A stretch of 64,000 nucleotides of DNA from Rubrivivax sp. SCN 71-131. GTDB lineage: Bacteria > Pseudomonadota > Gammaproteobacteria > Burkholderiales > Burkholderiaceae_C. The translations under genes and the position numbers were made by a program. Positions 10,455 to 19,887 of this stretch are shown here, piece by piece. The notes beneath the pieces were generated by a model. That model did not search any database and was not told where the DNA came from. It worked only from the letters and a program-made list of their open reading frames with translations. The stretch spans positions 1-64,000 of the forward strand of contig MEFD01000019.1 of the NCBI GenBank assembly GCA_001724995.1. The letters run 5' to 3'. How positions within the stretch are numbered: position 1 is the stretch's first letter; each line of letters opens with the position of its first letter.

Positions 10455-12365
10455 ATGTCCGTGAACATCACGCTGCCCGACGGTGCCGTCCGTTCCTTCG
10501 ACCATCCGGTCACGGTGGCCGAGGTCGCCGCCGCGATCGGCCCGGGCCTGGCCAAGGTCGCGCTGGCCGGCAAGGTCGATGGCCGGGTCGTCGACACGAG
10601 CCACCGCATCGAGCAGGACGCCCGCCTGGCCATCGTCACCGACAAGGACGCCGACGGCCTCGACGTCCTGCGCCACAGCACCGCGCACCTGCTGGCCTAT
10701 GCGGTGAAGGAGCTGTTCCCCGACGCGCAGGTGACCATCGGTCCGGTGATCGAGAACGGCTTCTATTACGACTTCGCCTACAAGCGCCCCTTCACGCCCG
10801 AGGACCTGGCGGCGATCGAGCAGCGCATGACCGAGCTGGCGAGGAAGGACGAGCGCGTCGAGCGGCGCGTGCTGCCGCGCGACGAGGCCGTGGCCTACTT
10901 CAAGAGCCTGGGCGAGCACTACAAGGCCGAGATCATCGGCAGCATCCCGGCCGGCGAGGACGTGAGCCTCTACCGCGAAGGCGGCTTCGAGGACCTGTGC
11001 CGCGGTCCGCACGTGCCGAGCACGGGGCGCCTGAAGCACTTCAAGCTGATGAAGGTGGCCGGCGCCTACTGGCGCGGCGACCACCGCAACGAGCAGTTGC
11101 AGCGCATCTACGGCACCGCCTGGGCCAGCAAGGACGAGCTGCAGAAGTACCTGACGATGCTCGAGGAAGCGGAAAAGCGCGACCACCGCAAGCTCGGCCG
11201 CGAACTCGACCTCTTCCACCTCGACGAGCACAGCCCGGGCACGGTGTTCTGGCATCCCAAGGGCTGGACGCTGTGGCAGGAGGTCGAGCAGTACATGCGG
11301 CGCGTCTACCGCGACAACTGCTACCAGGAGGTGAAGGGCCCGCAGATTCTGGACAAGGCGCTGTGGGAGAAGACCGGCCACTGGCAGAAGTACCGCGAGA
11401 ACATGTTCACGACGGAGTCGGAGAAGCGCGACTACGCCTTGAAGCCGATGAACTGCCCGGGCCACATCCTCATCTTCAAGCAGGGCATCAAGAGCTACCG
11501 CGACCTGCCGCTGCGCTACGGCGAGTTCGGCCAGTGCCACCGCAACGAGCCCAGCGGCGGCCTGCACGGCATCATGCGCGTGCGCGGCTTCACGCAGGAC
11601 GACGGCCACATCTTCTGCACCGAGGAGCAGATCCTGGACGAGTGCGTGGCCTACACGGAGCTGCTGCAGAAGGTCTACGCCGACTTCGACTTCAGCGACA
11701 TCATCTACAAGGTGGCCACGCGCCCCGAGGCGCGCATCGGCTCGGAGGAGAGCTGGGACAAGGCCGAGGCCGCGCTGATGCAAAGCCTCGAGCGTGCCGG
11801 CTGCGCCTTCGAGATCTCGCCGGGCGAGGGCGCCTTCTACGGCCCGAAGATCGAGTACACGCTCAAGGACGCGATCGGCCGTCAGTGGCAGTGCGGCACG
11901 ATGCAGGTCGATTTCAGCATGCCCGAGCGTCTGGGCGCGGAGTTCGTCGCCGAGGACTCCAGCCGGCGCCACCCGGTGATGCTGCATCGCGCCATCGTCG
12001 GCAGCCTGGAGCGCTTCATCGGCATCCTCATCGAACAGCACGCCGGCGCGCTGCCGGTGTGGCTTGCGCCCCAGCAGGTGGTCGTCGCCTCGATCACCGA
12101 CGCGCAGGCGGACTATGCCCGAAGCGTGGCGAAAGCGCTGCAAAAACAAGGGCTTAGGGTGCAGCTTGATTTGCGCAACGAAAAGATCACCTATAAAATA
12201 CGCGAGCATTCCCTGCAGAAGGTCCCGTTCATCCTCGTCGTTGGCGACAAGGAGAAGGCAAACGGGACCGTCGCCGTGCGCGCGCGGGGCAATCAGGATC
12301 TGGGTGTCATGGCGCTGGCCGGCTTTGCCGAGCGCGTCCTGGCCGACATCGCCCGCAAGGCCTGA
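10455..12365 (+). CDS. thrS: Threonine-tRNA ligase
   Basis: This cytosolic class II synthetase charges tRNA-Thr, 636 residues, the normal length. It has an N-terminal TGS domain (residues 1-62, [11 protein letters not shown]), a second editing domain with the HxxxH motif (RHSTAHLLA), SAD-type sequence [13 protein letters not shown], the catalytic core with motif 2 region [14 protein letters not shown] ([12 protein letters not shown]) and motif 3 ([13 protein letters not shown]), and a C-terminal anticodon-binding domain ([14 protein letters not shown]). ATG 10455 is chosen because GGAG lies nine bases upstream. It is the first structural gene after the attenuator and heads the infC-rpmI-rplT-pheST-ihfA series. 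Confidence 0.97.
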   Translation: MSVNITLPDGAVRSFDHPVTVAEVAAAIGPGLAKVALAGKVDGRVVDTSHRIEQDARLAIVTDKDADGLDVLRHSTAHLLAYAVKELFPDAQVTIGPVIENGFYYDFAYKRPFTPEDLAAIEQRMTELARKDERVERRVLPRDEAVAYFKSLGEHYKAEIIGSIPAGEDVSLYREGGFEDLCRGPHVPSTGRLKHFKLMKVAGAYWRGDHRNEQLQRIYGTAWASKDELQKYLTMLEEAEKRDHRKLGRELDLFHLDEHSPGTVFWHPKGWTLWQEVEQYMRRVYRDNCYQEVKGPQILDKALWEKTGHWQKYRENMFTTESEKRDYALKPMNCPGHILIFKQGIKSYRDLPLRYGEFGQCHRNEPSGGLHGIMRVRGFTQDDGHIFCTEEQILDECVAYTELLQKVYADFDFSDIIYKVATRPEARIGSEESWDKAEAALMQSLERAGCAFEISPGEGAFYGPKIEYTLKDAIGRQWQCGTMQVDFSMPERLGAEFVAEDSSRRHPVMLHRAIVGSLERFIGILIEQHAGALPVWLAPQQVVVASITDAQADYARSVAKALQKQGLRVQLDLRNEKITYKIREHSLQKVPFILVVGDKEKANGTVAVRARGNQDLGVMALAGFAERVLADIARKA

Positions 12366-12437
12366 TCGCCGCGCCGCCAACGTTGGTCGAACGAACGTGC
12401 CCCGCCCGCCTTCGGGGCGCACAAAGGAGTTGCCACT

Positions 12438-12989
12438 ATCGCTACCTTCATGGACCGCCGCATTCCGAACGTGGAACGCAAGCACAAGCTCAACCGCGAG
12501 ATCATGGCGCCGCAGGTGCGCCTGAACGGCGTCGAGAACGAGCCGCTGGGTATCGTGAGCGTGCAGGAAGCCCTGCGCATGGCGGGCGATCTGGACGTGG
12601 ACCTGGTCGAGATCGCCGCTGCCGCCGATCCCCCGGTGTGCCGGCTGATGGACTACGGCAAGTTCAAGTACCAGGAGCAGAAGCGGGCGGCGGAGGCGAA
12701 GGCCAAGCAGAAGGTCATCGAGGTCAAGGAAGTGAAGTTTCGCCCTGGCACCGACGAGGGCGACTACTCGATCAAGATGCGCAACCTGCGCCGCTTCATC
12801 GCCGAGGACGGCGACAAGGGCAAGGTCACGTTGCGCTTTCGCGGCCGCGAGATCACGCACCAGGACATCGGCATGCGCCTGCTCGAGCGCATCCGCGACG
12901 AGCTTGCCGACGTCGCGGTCGTCGAGCACATGCCCAAGCTTGAGGGCCGGCAGATGATCATGGTGCTGGCCCCGAGGAAGAAGCAGTAG
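12438..12989 (+). CDS. infC: Translation initiation factor IF-3 (ATC start)
   Basis: IF-3 binds the 30S subunit and checks the start codon, 183 residues. The N domain contains [20 protein letters not shown] and the C domain begins near [19 protein letters not shown] and ends [19 protein letters not shown]. The start is taken as ATC at 12438 because AAAGGAG (12423-12429) lies eight bases upstream; the first ATG (12450) is 20 bases from that site. Use of a rare AUU/AUC codon is the known basis of IF-3 autoregulation, so the same feedback is likely here. It follows thrS by 72 bases. Confidence 0.93.
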   Translation: MATFMDRRIPNVERKHKLNREIMAPQVRLNGVENEPLGIVSVQEALRMAGDLDVDLVEIAAAADPPVCRLMDYGKFKYQEQKRAAEAKAKQKVIEVKEVKFRPGTDEGDYSIKMRNLRRFIAEDGDKGKVTLRFRGREITHQDIGMRLLERIRDELADVAVVEHMPKLEGRQMIMVLAPRKKQ

Positions 12990-13057
12990 GCGAGAATCGC
13001 CGGTTGATCGAATTTCGCGGCCGCGGTCCGGTCACCGCGTCCGCGAAGAAGAAGCCG

Positions 13058-13101
13058 CTGCAGGCCAACCAAGCACCCCGCCGATCCGGGGTCGCCTGCA
13101 G
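13058..13101 (+). promoter_or_regulatory. Structured infC-rpmI spacer, candidate L20 operator
   Basis: CTGCAGGC (13058-13065) pairs perfectly with GCCTGCAG (13094-13101), enclosing a second stem ACCCC (13075-13079)/GGGGT (13088-13092). The structure ends 11 bases before the rpmI ribosome site. In enterobacteria L20 represses rpmI-rplT through an RNA fold in this spacer; a similar role is inferred from position alone. Confidence 0.4.
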
Positions 13102-13123
13102 GGGTCACCTAGAAGGAGCAGCA

Positions 13124-13327
13124 ATGCCCAAGATGAAGACCAAGAGCGGAGCCAAGAAGCGTTTTCGCGTGCGTCCGGGGGGGACCGTCAAGCGCGGTCA
13201 GGCGTTCAAGCGCCACATCCTCACGAAGAAGAGTACGACACGCAAGCGCCAGTTGCGTGGCGCCACCCACGTGCACGAGACCGACATGGGCCACATCGCT
13301 GCGATGCTGCCCTTCGCCGGCCTCTGA
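13124..13327 (+). CDS. rpmI: Ribosomal protein bL35
   Basis: This is a 67-residue basic protein of the large subunit. It begins [15 protein letters not shown] and contains the family stretch [19 protein letters not shown] 13124 is preceded by AAGGAG at 13113. Its place between infC and rplT is the universal order, so it is normally co-expressed with L20. Confidence 0.97.
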   Translation: MPKMKTKSGAKKRFRVRPGGTVKRGQAFKRHILTKKSTTRKRQLRGATHVHETDMGHIAAMLPFAGL

Positions 13328-13357
13328 TCGCCTTCGCCACGCACAAGGAGAACCGAC

Positions 13358-13714
13358 ATGCCTCGCGTCAAACGTGGCGTCACCGCGCACGCCCGCCACA
13401 AGAAGATCCTGAAGCTCGCCAAGGGCTTCCGCGGTCGCCGCAAGAACGTCTTCCGCATCGCCAAGCAGGCGGTGATGAAGGCCGGCCAGTACGCCTACCG
13501 TGACCGCCGCACGCGCAAGCGGGTGTTCCGCCAGCTCTGGATCGCGCGCATCAACGCGGCCAGCCGCGAGCTCGGCGTCACCTACAGCAAGTTCATGGCC
13601 GGCCTGAAGAAGGCGCAGATCGACATCGACCGCAAGGTCCTCGCTGACCTCGCCGTCAACGACCCCGCTGCCTTCGGCAGCATCGTCGAGAAGGTGAAGG
13701 CCCAACTCGCGTGA
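13358..13714 (+). CDS. rplT: Ribosomal protein bL20
   Basis: This is a 118-residue large-subunit protein needed for early 50S assembly. It begins [18 protein letters not shown] and has the conserved [20 protein letters not shown] region. AAGGAG precedes the ATG. In related bacteria free L20 represses its own operon. Its stop is followed within 10 bases by two hairpins that separate it from pheS. Confidence 0.97.
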   Translation: MPRVKRGVTAHARHKKILKLAKGFRGRRKNVFRIAKQAVMKAGQYAYRDRRTRKRVFRQLWIARINAASRELGVTYSKFMAGLKKAQIDIDRKVLADLAVNDPAAFGSIVEKVKAQLA

Positions 13715-13722
13715 CGTCCGGG

Positions 13723-13783
13723 CAGGGGCGCGTCCCCTGTCCTCGTCAGCTTTGCCAGGCCGTCACCCGTGGGCGGCCTTTTT
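13723..13783 (+). terminator. Tandem hairpins and intrinsic terminator before pheS
   Basis: The first hairpin is CAGGGG (13723-13728)/CCCCTG (13734-13739). The second is AGGCCG (13757-13762)/CGGCCT (13774-13779) with T5 at 13779-13783, a proper intrinsic terminator. It sits where enterobacteria place the pheM attenuator. No ATG-initiated Phe-rich leader is visible in the 95-base spacer; an open GTG frame from 13711 contains Phe-Ser-Phe but runs into pheS. Confidence 0.7.
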
Positions 13784-13809
13784 CATTCCCGGCTTCAAAC
13801 CCGAATGCG

Positions 13810-14871
13810 ATGAACGACGCGGATCAACTGACGCAACTCGCGGCACTGGTCGCCGCCGCCCAGGCGGAGTTCGACGCCGCGCCCACGCCGGCCGAGCTGG
13901 AGAACGCCAAGGCGCGCTTCCTCGGCAAGAGCGGCCGCGTGACCGAGCTGCTGAAGGCCCTGGCCGCGCTTTCGCCCGAGCAGAAGAAGGCGCGCGGCGC
14001 CGCGATCAACCAGGCCAAGGCCGGCATCGAGGCCGCGCTGCAGGCGCGCCGAGAGCAGCTTGCCGATGCCGAGCTGCAGGCGCAGCTGCGCGCCGAAGCC
14101 CTGGACGTGACGCTGCCCGGCCGCCGACGCGGCAGCGGCGGGCTGCACCCGGTGAGCCGCACCATCGAGCGCATCGAGGCCATCTTCGCCTCGATGGGCT
14201 TCGACGTCGCCGACGGCCCCGAGATCGAGAACGACTGGATGAACTTCACGGCACTCAACAGCCCGAAGAACCACCCGGCGCGCTCGATGCAGGACACCTT
14301 CTACGTCGACCTGAAGGACGCCGAAGGCGCGTGGCTGAACCTGCGCACGCACACCAGCCCGATGCAGGTGCGCTACGCCATGGCGCATGCGCACAAGTAC
14401 AAGGGCGTGCAGCCGATGCCCGAGATCCGCGTCATCGCGCCCGGACGCACCTACCGCGTCGACAGCGACGCCACGCACTCGCCGATGTTCCACCAGTGCG
14501 AGGGTCTGTGGATCGGCGCCGACGTTTCCTTCAAGGACCTGAAGGTGGTGTTCGCCGACTTCATCCGCCAGTTCTTCGAGACCGACGATTTCGAGGTGCG
14601 CTTCCGGCCCTCGTTCTTCCCCTTCACCGAGCCGTCGGCCGAGATCGACATCGCCTTTCGCAGCGGGCCGCTGGCCGGGCGCTGGCTGGAAGTGGCCGGC
14701 TCGGGCCAGGTGCACCCGACGGTGGTGCGCAACTTCGGACTCGATCCCGAGAGCCATATCGGCTTCGCCTTCGGCATGGGCCCGGACCGGCTGGCGATGC
14801 TGCGCTACGGCATCGACGACCTGCGCCTGATGTTCGACGGCGACCTGCGCTTCCTCGCGCAGTTCCGCTGA
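13810..14871 (+). CDS. pheS: Phenylalanine-tRNA ligase alpha subunit
   Basis: This is the catalytic subunit of the alpha2-beta2 synthetase, 353 residues. It has an N-terminal coiled coil (about 1-90) that grips tRNA, then the class II core: [10 protein letters not shown], motif 1-2 region with [10 protein letters not shown] and [12 protein letters not shown], and motif 3 near [21 protein letters not shown] 13810 gives the normal length. The Shine-Dalgarno is weak. A GTG at 13711 in the same frame would add 33 residues of unrelated sequence and was not chosen. It lies behind an intrinsic terminator and is followed by pheT. Confidence 0.96.
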   Translation: MNDADQLTQLAALVAAAQAEFDAAPTPAELENAKARFLGKSGRVTELLKALAALSPEQKKARGAAINQAKAGIEAALQARREQLADAELQAQLRAEALDVTLPGRRRGSGGLHPVSRTIERIEAIFASMGFDVADGPEIENDWMNFTALNSPKNHPARSMQDTFYVDLKDAEGAWLNLRTHTSPMQVRYAMAHAHKYKGVQPMPEIRVIAPGRTYRVDSDATHSPMFHQCEGLWIGADVSFKDLKVVFADFIRQFFETDDFEVRFRPSFFPFTEPSAEIDIAFRSGPLAGRWLEVAGSGQVHPTVVRNFGLDPESHIGFAFGMGPDRLAMLRYGIDDLRLMFDGDLRFLAQFR

Positions 14872-14908
14872 GCCTGCCCGACCTGCCGATCGTCCGAGAG
14901 AAGCTGCC

Positions 14909-17332
14909 ATGCAATTCCCCGAGTCGTGGTTGCGCGCGTTCTGCAACCCTCTGCTGTCCACCCAGGAACTCGCCGACCTGCTGACCATGTCCGGCATGGA
15001 GGTGGAGGAGCTGCGCCCCGTGGCACCGCCCTTCAGCGGCATCGTCGTCGCCGAGATCCTCACCGCCGAGCCGCACCCGCAGGCCGACCGGCTGCGCGTG
15101 TGCAGCGTGGACGCCGGCACCGCCTCGCCCGACGGCCCGCTGCAGATCGTCTGCGGCGCGCCCAATGCGCGCGCGGGCATCCGCGTGCCGCTGGCCACCG
15201 TCGGCGCCGAGCTGCCGCCGGGGGCCGACGGCAAGCGGCTGCAGATCGGCGTGGGCAAGCTGCGCGGCGTCGAGAGCCGCGGCATGCTGTGCTCGGCGCG
15301 CGAGCTCGGCCTGAGCGAGGACCACGCCGGGTTGCTGGAGCTGGCCACCGACGCGCCGATCGGCACCGACCTGCGGCAGCTGCTGCAGCTCGACGACACG
15401 CTCTTCACGCTCAAGCTCACGCCCAACCTCGGCCACGTGCTGAGCGTGTTCGGCGTCGCGCGCGAGGTCGCCGCGCTCACCGGCGCACCGCTGCACGTGC
15501 CGGCGATCGCGCCGGTGCCGCCGCGGCACGCGCAGAAGCTGCCTGTCGACGTGCAGGCGCCCGACCTCTGCGGCCGCTTCTCCGGCCGCGTCGTGCGCGG
15601 CGTGGACACCAAGGCGAAGACGCCGCAGTGGATGGTCGACCGCCTCGCGCGCTGCGGGCAGCGCAGCGTCAGCGCCCTCGTCGACATCTCGAACTACGTG
15701 CTGTTCGAGTACGGCCGCCCGACGCACATCTTCGACCTCGACAAGATCCACGACCACCTGGTCGTGCGCTGGGGCCGCCCGGGCGAGACGCTCGAGCTGC
15801 TCAACGGCAATACGATCGAGCTCGACGAGCAGGTCGGCGTCATCGCCGACAGCCGCTGTGTCGAGTCGCTGGCCGGCATCATGGGCGGCGAGGCGACGGC
15901 CGTCTCCGACGCCACGCAGAACGTCTACGTCGAGGCGGCCTTCTGGTGGCCGGACGCGGTCGCCGGGCGCTCGCGGCGCTTCAACTTCGCCACCGAGGCC
16001 GGCCATCGCTTCGAGCGCGGCGTCGACCCCGCGCAGACGGTGGAGCACATCGAGCGCATCACGGCGCTGATCCTCGAGGTCTGCGGCGGGCAGGCCGGGC
16101 CGATGGACGACCAGGTGCTGGCGCTGCCCGAGGCGGCGCCGGTCGCGCTGCGCGTGGCGCGCGCGGCCAAGGTCATCGGCATGCCGCTGACGCAGGCGCA
16201 GTGCGCCGACGTCTTCCGCCGCCTTGGCCTGAACTTCACGGCAGAGGAGGGCGTGCTGACGGTGACGCCGCCGTCCTGGCGCTTCGACCTGAAGATCGAG
16301 GAGGACTTGATCGAGGAGGTGATCCGCGTCATCGGCTACGACAAGCTGCCGATGACGCCGCCGCATGCGCCGGTGCGCGCGCGCGTGCGCCCGGAGTCGC
16401 GCCAGAGCGCGAACGCCGTTCGCCATGCGCTGGCCGCACTCGACTACCAGGAGACGATCAACTTCAGCTTCGTCGAGGAGCGCTCCGAGAGCGAACTGCA
16501 GGGCAACGCCGACCCGATCCGCGTGCTCAACCCGATCGCCGCACCGCTGGCGGTGATGCGCTCGGGCCTCGCCGGCAGCCTGGTGCAGGTGCTGCGCCAC
16601 AACCTCGCGCGCAAGGCCGCGCGCGTGCGCGTGTTCGAGATCGGCCGCGTCTTCAAGCGCGACGCCGGTGTCGGCGACGATCTGCGCGCGGTGGCCGGCG
16701 TGCGCCAGCCCCTGCGCGTGGGGGCGCTGGCCTTTGGCCCGGCCGACGGCGCGCAATGGGCTCGGCCCGAGCGCGGCGTCGACTTCTTCGACGCCAAGGG
16801 CGATGTCGAGGCGCTCCTGGCGCCGCGCCGGCCGCGCTTCGTCGCCGACACGCACCCGGCGCTGCACCCGGGCCGTTGCGCCCGCGTGGAGCTCGACGGC
16901 CGCACGATCGGCCACGTCGGCGAGTTGCACCCGAAGTGGCGTCAGGCCTACGAACTGCCGCAGGCGCCGGTGCTTTTCGAGCTCGAGCTGGATGCGGTGC
17001 TGGACATGCCCGTGCCCGTCTTTGCCCCGGTATCACGCCAGCAGGCGGTGCAGCGGGATCTGGCTCTCGTCGTGCCCGACGGCGTCGCGCATGACGCGCT
17101 GATGGCGCAGCTTGCCGCCGATCCGCAGGGCCTCGTGCGCAGCACGACGCTCTTCGACGTCTATAAGCCCGCCAGACCGGCGCCCGGCATCGGCGCCAAT
17201 GAACGCAGCCTCGCGGTCAGGCTGGAACTGCTGGATTTCGAGAGCACCCTGACCGAAGAACGCATCGACAATGCCGTGGCCGCTGCCCTGGGGCGCGTGC
17301 AGGCGGCTTTCGGCGCAAGGCTGCGAAGCTGA
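14909..17332 (+). CDS. pheT: Phenylalanine-tRNA ligase beta subunit
   Basis: This is the 807-residue editing and tRNA-binding subunit. Visible in order are an N-terminal tRNA-binding (EMAP-like) domain (IVVAEILTAEPHPQADRLRV), the B3/B4 editing domains, B5, a catalytically inactive synthetase-like core, and a C-terminal ferredoxin-like anticodon domain (PVSRQQAVQRDLALVV ... RSTTLFDVYK). Length is typical. It starts 37 bases after pheS and is followed by ihfA. Confidence 0.96.
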   Translation: MQFPESWLRAFCNPLLSTQELADLLTMSGMEVEELRPVAPPFSGIVVAEILTAEPHPQADRLRVCSVDAGTASPDGPLQIVCGAPNARAGIRVPLATVGAELPPGADGKRLQIGVGKLRGVESRGMLCSARELGLSEDHAGLLELATDAPIGTDLRQLLQLDDTLFTLKLTPNLGHVLSVFGVAREVAALTGAPLHVPAIAPVPPRHAQKLPVDVQAPDLCGRFSGRVVRGVDTKAKTPQWMVDRLARCGQRSVSALVDISNYVLFEYGRPTHIFDLDKIHDHLVVRWGRPGETLELLNGNTIELDEQVGVIADSRCVESLAGIMGGEATAVSDATQNVYVEAAFWWPDAVAGRSRRFNFATEAGHRFERGVDPAQTVEHIERITALILEVCGGQAGPMDDQVLALPEAAPVALRVARAAKVIGMPLTQAQCADVFRRLGLNFTAEEGVLTVTPPSWRFDLKIEEDLIEEVIRVIGYDKLPMTPPHAPVRARVRPESRQSANAVRHALAALDYQETINFSFVEERSESELQGNADPIRVLNPIAAPLAVMRSGLAGSLVQVLRHNLARKAARVRVFEIGRVFKRDAGVGDDLRAVAGVRQPLRVGALAFGPADGAQWARPERGVDFFDAKGDVEALLAPRRPRFVADTHPALHPGRCARVELDGRTIGHVGELHPKWRQAYELPQAPVLFELELDAVLDMPVPVFAPVSRQQAVQRDLALVVPDGVAHDALMAQLAADPQGLVRSTTLFDVYKPARPAPGIGANERSLAVRLELLDFESTLTEERIDNAVAAALGRVQAAFGARLRS

Positions 17333-17362
17333 GACAACGAGAACAAAGCAAGAGGATCACCC

Positions 17363-17728
17363 ATGGCCACCGAGGAGCCTGCGGGCAAGCCCGCGATCAT
17401 CCTGCCGTCGCTCGAGACGCCGACACTCACCAAGGCCGAACTCTCCGAGCTGCTGTTCGACCGCCTCGGGCTGAACAAGCGCGAGTCCAAGGACATGGTC
17501 GAGGCCTTCTTCGAAATCATCCATCGCACCCTCGTCGAAGGTGACGACGTCAAGCTCTCGGGCTTCGGCAACTTCAACATCCGTCGCAAGGCGCCGCGCC
17601 CGGGACGCAACCCGCGCACCGGCGAGTCGATCCCGATCAAGGCGCGCAAGGTCGTGACCTTCCACGCCAGCCACAAGCTGAAATCGATCGTGCAGGGTGA
17701 CACGGCCCCCGGGGACGACTTCGAGTAA
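17363..17728 (+). CDS. ihfA: Integration host factor subunit alpha
   Basis: This is a 121-residue DNA-bending protein of the HU/IHF family, which pairs with IhfB. The family signature [20 protein letters not shown] carries the DNA-intercalating Pro. The conserved N-terminal helix region starts [21 protein letters not shown]. The first about 20 residues ([17 protein letters not shown]) and the acidic tail are extensions relative to the E. coli protein. AGAGGA precedes the start. Its position after pheT is conserved in proteobacteria. Confidence 0.95.
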   Translation: MATEEPAGKPAIILPSLETPTLTKAELSELLFDRLGLNKRESKDMVEAFFEIIHRTLVEGDDVKLSGFGNFNIRRKAPRPGRNPRTGESIPIKARKVVTFHASHKLKSIVQGDTAPGDDFE

Positions 17729-17762
17729 AGTCTGAGTTCCGCTGCTGATCCCGTTGATTTCA

Positions 17763-18206
17763 ATGGAGAAAGCGCTCCCGACAATTCCCGCGAAGCGCTA
17801 CTTCACCATCGGTGAGGTGAGCGAGCTGTGCGGCGTGAAGCCCTACGTGCTGCGCTACTGGGAGCAGGAGTTCACGCAGCTCAAGCCGATGAAGCGGCGT
17901 GGCAACCGCCGCTACTACCAGCACCACGAGGTGCTGCTGGTACGCCGCATCCGCGAGCTGCTCTACGACCAGGGCTTCACCATAAGCGGCGCGCGCAACC
18001 GCCTCGCCGACGGCGGCGCCGTCGCGGTCGCCGAACCCCCCCTGGCCACGGCCGCCGCGCGCAACCGTTCCGTGGCCGTCGCCTCGGTCGCGCTACCGAC
18101 CGAGGCCGCGGATCCCGAGGACGAGCCGACCGGCCATCCCGGGTCGATCGATACTGACCGCCTGCGTGGAGAACTCCTGCTGATACGGGAACTGCTCTCG
18201 ATCTGA
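17763..18206 (+). CDS. MerR-family transcriptional regulator
   Basis: This is a 147-residue protein with an N-terminal MerR winged helix-turn-helix (YFTIGEVSELCGVKPYVLRYWEQEF, quoted in parts: IGEVSELCGVKPYVLRYW) followed by RRYYQHHEVLLVRRIRELLYDQGFTI. The C-terminal half is low-complexity Ala/Val/Asp and has no recognisable ligand domain or Cys cluster, so the effector is unknown. A MerR-like gene after ihfA is common in betaproteobacteria. ATG 17763 is used; a TTG at 17754 is in frame, and neither has a strong ribosome site. Confidence 0.88.
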   Translation: MEKALPTIPAKRYFTIGEVSELCGVKPYVLRYWEQEFTQLKPMKRRGNRRYYQHHEVLLVRRIRELLYDQGFTISGARNRLADGGAVAVAEPPLATAAARNRSVAVASVALPTEAADPEDEPTGHPGSIDTDRLRGELLLIRELLSI

Positions 18207-18276
18207 AGATCGATGGCAGGAGCGGGACCGGATCGGCTCGATTCGTCCCAGGCGCACGCTATACTGCGAGCTTCGT

Positions 18277-18353
18277 CGGGGTGTAGCGCAGCCTGGTAGC
18301 GCACTTGCATGGGGTGCAAGGGGTCGCGAGTTCGAATCCCGCCACCCCGACCA
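18277..18353 (+). tRNA. tRNA-Pro (anticodon GGG)
   Basis: The acceptor stem is CGGGGTG/CACCCCG with encoded CCA. The anticodon stem is CTTGC/GCAAG with loop ATGGGGT, so the anticodon is GGG. The T stem GCGAG/CCCGC carries one A-C mismatch (positions 52-62). TATACT at 18260-18265 is a likely -10. The first 30 bases are identical to tRNA-Pro(UGG) at 32606. Confidence 0.95.
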
Positions 18354-18361
18354 AGAAAGCC

Positions 18362-18399
18362 GAGGCCCGGTGTCCACAACACACCGGGCCTCTTGCTTT
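18362..18399 (+). terminator. Intrinsic terminator of tRNA-Pro(GGG)
   Basis: A perfect 12-bp stem (18362-18373/18381-18392) with a seven-base loop is followed by TTGCTTTT. It lies nine bases after the tRNA CCA. Confidence 0.85.
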
Positions 18400-18509
18400 T
18401 CCAGCCCCACCAGGCGCCATGCAGAGGGTGACCCGAAGTCTTCCCCGCGGTCGTCGGCGCCCGGTGGCAACGTCGTTGCCAGCGACCGGGCGTGCCGCGG
18501 CGCGGCGCT

Positions 18510-19829
18510 TCAACTCAACAGCTTCAGCACGCCGATGGTGATGATCGGGAACGTCGCCAGGATGAGGACGCGGATGAAGTCGCTCATCAGGAACGGCAGC
18601 ACACCGCGGAACGACTCGGACATCGGCACCTCGGGCGCCAGCGAGTTGATGACGAAGACGTTGAGCCCGAAGGGCGGCGTGATGAGACCCGTCTCGACGC
18701 AGATCAGCACCAGGATGCCGAACCAGATCGCGGTGTGCTCGGGCGTCATGCCGAAGTCGAGCTTCATGACGATCGGGAACAGCACCGGGATGGTGATGAG
18801 GATCATCGACATGGAGTCCATCACGCAGCCCAGGGCGATGAACATCAGCAGGATCAGCGCCAGGATGACCATCGGCGAGAAGCCGCTCTCGGCGATGGCG
18901 TTGGCTGCCTGGGTGGGCATCTGCGTGATCGCGAGGAAGGCGTTGAAGAGGTCGGCGCCGATCAGGATCAGGAAGATCATGGCGGTGATCTTGGCCGTGC
19001 CCAGCAGGCATTCGATCAGGCCCTTGGTGCGCATGCCGCCGCGCACGTAGGCGATCACCGCGGTGGCCGCGGCGCCGACCGCCGCGCCCTCGGTCGGGGT
19101 GAAGAAGCCGGCGTACATGCCGCCCATCATCACCACGAACACGATGACCACGGGCATCAGCTCGAGGATGGTCTGGATCTTCTGCGCCATCGTCGCCTTC
19201 GGCCCGGCCGGCCCCGCCTTGGGGTCGATACGCACGACGATGGAGATGGCGATCATGTAGCCGACGGCCGCCAGGATGCCCGGCACCATCGCCGCGAGGA
19301 ACAGTTTGCCGATCGACTGTTCGGTCAGGATGGCGTAGATCACCAGCACCACCGAGGGCGGGATGAGGATGCCCAGCGTGCCGCCGGCAGCCAGCGTCCC
19401 GGTGGCCAGCCGGCCGGAGTAGTTGAGCCGCTTCATCTCGGGCAGCGAGACGTGCGCCATCGTTGCCGCCGTCGCCAGCGACGAGCCGCAGATGGCGCCG
19501 AAGGCGGCGCAGGCGCCGATGGCCGCCATGGCGACGCCGCCGCGCCGGTGGCCGAGCCACGCCGCCGCGGCATTGAAGATGCCCGTCGACAAGCCGGAGG
19601 CGGTGGCGAACGATCCCATCAGCACGAACAGCGGGATCACCGAGAGCGAGTACGAGGCCGTGGCGAAGTACGGCGCCGTGTTCATGTAGTTGAGCATCGG
19701 CTCCAGGCCCGAGACCCAGACGTAGCCGATGCCGCCCACCAGCAGCAGCGACAGCCCGACGTTGACGCCGAGCATCAGCAGCGCCAGCAGCACGCCGAAC
19801 ATCAGGAGCGAAATCGCCATGCCGCTCAC
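18510..19829 (-). CDS. dctM: TRAP transporter large permease subunit (DctM)
   Basis: This is a 439-residue inner-membrane protein with about 12 hydrophobic segments, the ion-coupled core of a tripartite periplasmic transporter. Family stretches include PLFVLMGSFA, CGSSLATAATMA and GILIPPSVVLVIYA. The start is GTG 19829 because GGAGGG lies seven bases upstream; an ATG at 19820 is the alternative. It is the last gene of dctP-dctQ-dctM. The substrate is probably a carboxylate but not identifiable from sequence. Confidence 0.93.
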   Translation of the reverse strand: MSGMAISLLMFGVLLALLMLGVNVGLSLLLVGGIGYVWVSGLEPMLNYMNTAPYFATASYSLSVIPLFVLMGSFATASGLSTGIFNAAAAWLGHRRGGVAMAAIGACAAFGAICGSSLATAATMAHVSLPEMKRLNYSGRLATGTLAAGGTLGILIPPSVVLVIYAILTEQSIGKLFLAAMVPGILAAVGYMIAISIVVRIDPKAGPAGPKATMAQKIQTILELMPVVIVFVVMMGGMYAGFFTPTEGAAVGAAATAVIAYVRGGMRTKGLIECLLGTAKITAMIFLILIGADLFNAFLAITQMPTQAANAIAESGFSPMVILALILLMFIALGCVMDSMSMILITIPVLFPIVMKLDFGMTPEHTAIWFGILVLICVETGLITPPFGLNVFVINSLAPEVPMSESFRGVLPFLMSDFIRVLILATFPIITIGVLKLLS

Positions 19830-19887
19830 TGGACTACCCTCCGCACGGCGTGCTCCGGGATGAGCGCTCGGGAGCGGCCCGGCGCGA

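Noticed and set aside
12450..12989. infC start at ATG 12450
   Set aside because: The ribosome site is 20 bases away, whereas ATC 12438 is optimally spaced and rare codons are normal for infC.
13711..13809. In-frame N-terminal extension of pheS from GTG 13711
   Set aside because: It crosses an intrinsic terminator and encodes sequence unlike PheS; ATG 13810 gives the normal length.
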